Shown here: piece by piece, positions 60,070 to 64,000 of the stretch
Layout: each line of letters starts with the position of its first letter
How positions within the stretch are numbered: position 1 is the first letter of the stretch
Assembly: GCF_026343335.1 (NCBI RefSeq)
Contig: NZ_JAPELX010000001.1
Span: 2,170,001-2,234,000 of the forward strand
Direction: 5' to 3'
DNA: 64,000 bases
From: Streptomyces sp. NBC_00078
GTDB lineage: Bacteria; Actinomycetota; Actinomycetes; Streptomycetales; Streptomycetaceae
The notes under the pieces: model-generated
What the model was told of the DNA's origin: nothing
What the model saw: the letters and a program-made list of their open reading frames with translations, nothing else
Database searches by the model: none
Translations under genes and position numbers: made by a program

Positions 60070-62793
60070 CTAGTGCGCCGCCGACTCCCAGTCCGTCCCC
60101 ACGCCCACCGAGACGCCCAGCGGCACTGTCAGGTGAACGGCGTCGGCCATTTCGCGGCGGACGATCTCCTCCGCCTTCGCGCGCTCCCCGGGGGCGATCT
60201 CCAAGACGACTTCGTCGTGGACCTGGAGGAGCATGCGGGAGGTGAGGTCCGCCGCCCTCAGCGCGTCGTCCACCTTGAGCATGGCGATCTTGACGATGTC
60301 CGCCGCGGTGCCCTGGATGGGCGCGTTGAGAGCCATGCGCTCGGCGGCCTCGCGGCGCTGGCGGTTGTCGCTGTTGAGGTCGGGGAGGTAACGGCGGCGG
60401 CCGAAGAGCGTCGCCGTGTAGCCCGTTGCCCGCGCCTCGTCGACGGCCCGGCGGAGGTAGTCGCGGACACCGCCGAAGCGCTCGAAGTACGCGTCCATCA
60501 GGCCGCGCGCCTCCGCCGCCTCGATGTTCAGCTGCTGGGACAGTCCGAACGCCGACAGCCCGTACGCCAGGCCGTACGACATGGCCTTGATCTTGCGTCG
60601 CATCTCCGCGTCCACCCCGGCGGGCTCGACGCCGAACACCTGGGAGGCCGCGGTGGTGTGCAGGTCCTCGCCGGAGGTGAACGCCTCGATCAGGCCCTCG
60701 TCCTCGGAGAGGTGGGCCATCACGCGCAGTTCGATCTGGCTGTAGTCGGCGGTCATCAGCGACTCGAAGCCCTCGCCGACCACGAAGCCCCGGCGGATCG
60801 CGCGGCCCTCGTCCGTGCGGACCGGGATGTTCTGCAGGTTCGGGTCCGTGGACGACAGGCGGCCGGTCGCGGCGACCGTCTGGTTGAAGGTGGTGTGGAT
60901 ACGGCCGTCGGCGGCGATCGTCTTGATCAGGCCCTCGACGGTGACCCGCAGCTTCGCCTGCTCGCGGTGGCGGAGCATGACGACCGGCAGTTCGTTGTCC
61001 GTCTGGGTGGCGAGCCAGGCCAGGGCGTCGGCATCCGTGGTGTAGCCGGTCTTGGTCTTCTTCGTCTTGGGCAGGCCGAGCTCGCCGAAGAGGACCTCCT
61101 GCAGCTGCTTGGGCGAGCCGAGGTTGAACTCGTGCCCCGCGGCCGCGTGCGCCTCCTTCACCGCCTGCTGGACGGCGCCGGCGAACATCTGCTCCATGGC
61201 CTCCAGGTGGGCCCGGTCGGCCGCGATGCCGTGCCGCTCCATGCGGGCCAGCAGGATGGAGGTGGGCAGCTCCATGTCGCGCAGCAGGTCCGCGGCACCG
61301 ACCTCCTCAAGACGGCCCCGGAACGCTTCCCCGAGGTCGAGGATCGCGCGGGCCTGCACCATGAGCGCCTCGGCCTCGGCACCGTCGTCGGAACCGAAGG
61401 CGAGCTGGCCGTCGGCCGCGGCGGCGGGAGCCAGCTCACGGCCCAGGTACTCCAGGGACAGCGCGTCCAGGTCGAAGGAGCGACGGCCCGGCTTGACCAG
61501 GTAGGCGGCCAGCGCGGTGTCCATGAAGACACCGGCGATGCTCCAGCCGTGCTCGGTGAACACGCGCATGGCGCCCTTGGCGTTGTGCAGCACCTTGGGG
61601 CGGTCCTCGGCGGCCAGCCAGGCCAGCCACGCCTTCTCGTCGGCCTCGTCCAGCTGGGACGGGTCGAACCAGGCGGCCGGTCCCCCGGCGGCGGCGAGCG
61701 CGACCTCGGCGACCGAGCCGGCGCCCAGCGCCCATGCGTCGACCGTGGCCACGCCGAGCGTCTGCGTGCCGTGCTCGGCGAGCCAGCCGGCCAGCTCGCC
61801 CGTGGCCAGCACCGTCCCGTCCAGCTCCACCCCGGGGGCCACCGGCGTCGCCTCGGCCTCCTCGCCGCCCGGGTCCACGGCGAGCAGCCGCTCGCGCAGC
61901 GAGGGGTTCCTGATCTCCAGGGTGTCCAGGATCATCGCGAGGGCCGTGCGGTCGTAGGCGACGCGCTCCAGGTCGGTGACCGCCTTGGGCAGCTCGACCG
62001 TACGCACCATCTCGGTGAGGCGGCGGTTGAGCTGGACGGCCTCCAGGTGGTCGCGCAGGTTCTGCCCGGCCTTGCCCTTGACCTCCTCGACGCGCTCGAC
62101 CAGCTCCGCGAACGAACCGAACTGGTTGATCCACTTCGCGGCCGTCTTCTCGCCGACGCCGGGGATGCCCGGCAGGTTGTCGGACGGGTCACCGCGCAGG
62201 GCGGCGAAGTCGGGGTACTGCGCGGGTGTCAGCCCGTACTTCTCGAAGACCTTCTCCGGGGTGAACCGGGTCAGTTCGGAGACGCCCTTGGTCGGATACA
62301 GCACCGTCGTGTGCTCGCTGACCAGCTGGAAGGAGTCGCGGTCGCCGGTGACGATCAGCACCTCGAAGCCCTCGGCCTCGGCCTGGGTGGCGAGGGTGGC
62401 GATGATGTCGTCCGCCTCGTAGCCGTCGACCGCGAAGCGTGACGCGTGCATCGCGTCGAGCAGCTCGCCGATCAGCTCGACCTGGCCCTTGAACTCGTCC
62501 GGGGTCTTGGAACGGTTCGCCTTGTATTCCGTGAACTCCTCGGAGCGCCAGGTCTTGCGGGAGACGTCGAAGGCCACGGCGAAGTGTGTGGGCTCCTCGT
62601 CACGCAGGGTGTTGGCGAGCATCGACGCGAAGCCGTAGATCGCGTTCGTCGGCTGGCCCGTCGCGGTCGTGAAGTTCTCCGCGGGCAGCGCGAAGAACGC
62701 GCGGTAGGCCAGTGAGTGCCCGTCCATGAGCATGAGGCGGGGCCGCTTGCCGCCGGATGTCTTCTCGGTCTTCTTCGATGCTGTCTCTGCCAC
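60070..62793 (-). CDS. polA: DNA polymerase I
   Basis: 907 residues. N-terminal 5'-3' exonuclease domain (about 18-310; LMLMDGHSLAYRAFFALPAE, TGDRDSFQLVSEHTTVLYP, PSDNLPGIPGVGEKTAAKWI). The middle 3'-5' exonuclease-like domain lacks the DEDD acidic motifs and is inactive, as in most actinobacteria. The polymerase domain (about 530-905) has motif A DYSQIELRVMAHL, motif B RRKIKAMSYGLAYG and motif C QVHDEVVLEI. Works in repair and Okazaki fragment processing. The GTG at 62793 follows AGGAT; ten more codons upstream are open but not conserved. Confidence 0.98.
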   Translation of the reverse strand: MAETASKKTEKTSGGKRPRLMLMDGHSLAYRAFFALPAENFTTATGQPTNAIYGFASMLANTLRDEEPTHFAVAFDVSRKTWRSEEFTEYKANRSKTPDEFKGQVELIGELLDAMHASRFAVDGYEADDIIATLATQAEAEGFEVLIVTGDRDSFQLVSEHTTVLYPTKGVSELTRFTPEKVFEKYGLTPAQYPDFAALRGDPSDNLPGIPGVGEKTAAKWINQFGSFAELVERVEEVKGKAGQNLRDHLEAVQLNRRLTEMVRTVELPKAVTDLERVAYDRTALAMILDTLEIRNPSLRERLLAVDPGGEEAEATPVAPGVELDGTVLATGELAGWLAEHGTQTLGVATVDAWALGAGSVAEVALAAAGGPAAWFDPSQLDEADEKAWLAWLAAEDRPKVLHNAKGAMRVFTEHGWSIAGVFMDTALAAYLVKPGRRSFDLDALSLEYLGRELAPAAAADGQLAFGSDDGAEAEALMVQARAILDLGEAFRGRLEEVGAADLLRDMELPTSILLARMERHGIAADRAHLEAMEQMFAGAVQQAVKEAHAAAGHEFNLGSPKQLQEVLFGELGLPKTKKTKTGYTTDADALAWLATQTDNELPVVMLRHREQAKLRVTVEGLIKTIAADGRIHTTFNQTVAATGRLSSTDPNLQNIPVRTDEGRAIRRGFVVGEGFESLMTADYSQIELRVMAHLSEDEGLIEAFTSGEDLHTTAASQVFGVEPAGVDAEMRRKIKAMSYGLAYGLSAFGLSQQLNIEAAEARGLMDAYFERFGGVRDYLRRAVDEARATGYTATLFGRRRYLPDLNSDNRQRREAAERMALNAPIQGTAADIVKIAMLKVDDALRAADLTSRMLLQVHDEVVLEIAPGERAKAEEIVRREMADAVHLTVPLGVSVGVGTDWESAAH

Positions 62794-62939
62794 GCCCCCG
62801 ATCCTGTCACGAGCCACTGACACTGAGACCCCCTTACGCCCTGGCCCCCTCGCTGTCAGCGCCCCGTGCGAGGATCGAGCGGATGGCTCGCACGCGTAGG
62901 TGAAGCGTGTATGTGCGTGTATGCGAAGGAGAGTGCGCG

Positions 62940-64000
62940 ATGGCGACGAAGCCGCCCAAGGGCGACCCGGTTCAGGACGCGCCGCAGGTCGTCGAGCCGA
63001 AGCACGCCGCGGCGGGACTCCCCGCCATCGGGCACACGCTGCGCATCGCCCAGCAGCAGATGGGTGTGAAGCGGACCGCGCTGACGCTGCTGCGCGTCAA
63101 CCAGAAGGACGGCTTCGACTGCCCCGGCTGCGCCTGGCCGGAGCCGGAGCACCGGCACAAGGCGGAATTCTGTGAGAACGGCGCGAAGGCGGTGGCCGAG
63201 GAAGCCACCCTGCGCCGGGTCACCCCGGAGTTCTTCGCCGCCCACTCCGTCGCCGATCTCGCGAACCGCAGCGGCTACTGGCTGGGCCAGCAGGGCCGGC
63301 TGACGCATCCCATGCATCTCCCCGAAGGGGGCACCCACTACGAGCCGGTGAGCTGGGAGCGCGCCTTCGACATCGTCGCCGAGGAGATCGCCGCCCTGGG
63401 CTCCCCGAACGAGGCCCTCTTCTACACCTCGGGCCGCACGAGCAACGAAGCGGCCTTCCTCTACCAGCTGTTCGCCAGGCAGCTCGGCACGAACAACCTG
63501 CCCGACTGCTCCAACATGTGCCATGAGTCGTCCGGTTCGGCACTGAACGAGACGATCGGCATCGGCAAGGGCAGCGTCCTGCTGGAGGACCTCTACAAAG
63601 CCGACCTGATCATCGTCGCCGGCCAGAACCCGGGGACGAACCACCCGCGCATGCTCTCCGCGCTGGAGAAGGCGAAGGCGGGCGGCGCGAAGATCATCAG
63701 CGTCAACCCGCTGCCCGAGGCGGGCCTGGAGCGCTTCAAGAACCCGCAGACCCCACAGGGCATGCTCAAGGGCGCCGCGCTCACCGACCTGTTCCTGCAG
63801 ATCCGCATCGGCGGCGACCAGGCCCTCTTCCGCCTCCTCAACAAGCTGATCCTCGATGCGGACGGCGCGGTCGACGAGGAGTTCGTGGCCGAACACACCC
63901 ACGGCTACGAGGAGTTCGCGGCAACCGCCCGCACCGCCGACTGGGACGAGACCCTCGCCGCCACCGGTCTCACCCGCGAGGAGATCGAGCAGACCCTGCG
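62940..64000 (+). CDS. FdhF/YdeP-family molybdopterin oxidoreductase, N-terminal part
   Basis: The window ends inside this gene; 353 residues are visible. A Cys-containing N-terminal segment, FDCPGCAWPEPEHRHKAEFC, marks the YdeP-like group, followed by the molybdopterin-binding core: YTSGRTSNEAAFLYQLFARQ, NLPDCSNMCHESSGSAL and LIIVAGQNPGTNHPRMLSAL, which carries the bis-MGD contacts. E. coli YdeP confers acid tolerance and related proteins act on formate or unknown substrates. The ATG at 62940 has AAGGAGAG upstream. Divergent from polA. Confidence 0.92.
   Translation, partial: MATKPPKGDPVQDAPQVVEPKHAAAGLPAIGHTLRIAQQQMGVKRTALTLLRVNQKDGFDCPGCAWPEPEHRHKAEFCENGAKAVAEEATLRRVTPEFFAAHSVADLANRSGYWLGQQGRLTHPMHLPEGGTHYEPVSWERAFDIVAEEIAALGSPNEALFYTSGRTSNEAAFLYQLFARQLGTNNLPDCSNMCHESSGSALNETIGIGKGSVLLEDLYKADLIIVAGQNPGTNHPRMLSALEKAKAGGAKIISVNPLPEAGLERFKNPQTPQGMLKGAALTDLFLQIRIGGDQALFRLLNKLILDADGAVDEEFVAEHTHGYEEFAATARTADWDETLAATGLTREEIEQTL

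Noticed and set aside
59935..62442. Very long plus-strand open frame antisense to polA
   Set aside because: Composition is that of an antisense shadow (Val/Leu/Gly/Asp-rich, no motif); polA on the other strand is certain.
1..64000. CRISPR arrays, insertion sequences, prophage or conjugative genes
   Set aside because: None seen: no regularly spaced repeats with spacers, no transposase, integrase, relaxase or phage structural text.

Overview
The window is high-GC DNA with dense GTG/ATG starts, purine-rich ribosome binding sites and families typical of the genus Streptomyces (DUF397/DUF5753 pairs, stand-alone anti-sigma-type ATPases, an SPW_0924-type mini-protein, DUF6343, TerD expansions). The scattered housekeeping anchors uvrB, coaE, rpsA and polA are in the order I know from Streptomyces chromosomes, so this looks like chromosomal core carrying accessory patches. 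No integrase, transposase, CRISPR array or phage module is visible.

Positions 1-10,000: the end of a polar amino-acid ABC ATPase, aroQ, a decayed MFS gene, a CaCA antiporter, then a tellurite/stress block (terC behind a probable yybP-ykoY manganese riboswitch, a TerD protein fused to a degenerate ATPase-like region, and terD), then uvrB and an MHYT sensor protein. 10,000-24,200: glycerophosphodiesterase, DNA repair methyltransferase ogt, small enzymes, corA, CBS and PPOX proteins, a uridine-kinase-like protein, a stand-alone gltD, a divergent AhpD-like/MocR pair, and a DUF5753/DUF397 regulator pair facing an anti-sigma-type ATPase operon across an inverted repeat.

24,300-31,000 is the most eroded part. 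An ABC exporter gene is broken by two single-base indels and its middle is replaced by a mosaic of thioesterase and TetR remnants plus one intact TetR gene; its last 47 codons reappear at 26,879. An endonuclease-family gene at 29,860 is broken by a 17-bp tandem duplication and a 2-bp loss. A P450 and a DUF899 protein lie between them.

31,000-36,400 holds a FUSC-type transporter and then the most unusual feature: two consecutive circularly permuted tRNA-like RNAs (33,301-33,561, minus strand), lying between hairpins immediately downstream of a conserved 245-residue protein of unknown function. Their architecture (T arm, acceptor 3' strand, loop, acceptor 5' strand, D arm, with the anticodon stem opened into a longer stem) is that of YrlA-type bacterial Y RNAs. 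A nucleotidyltransferase gene next to them has an internal deletion and frameshift.

36,400-50,900: metabolic genes (MBL hydrolase; an NCS1 permease and hydantoin-racemase-like protein under a divergent GntR regulator with a perfect 16-bp palindrome), a prolyl aminopeptidase, a family-5 uracil-DNA glycosylase, a PP2C phosphatase, an S4 RNA-binding protein, coaE, a PAC2 protein and rpsA with a clear sigma-70-type promoter. 50,900-64,000: a methyltransferase lacking an ordinary start codon, hrpB, DUF3068 and SPW_0924 proteins, a secreted transglycosylase, a DUF4184 membrane protein containing an in-frame minisatellite, polA, and the start of a molybdopterin oxidoreductase that runs off the end.
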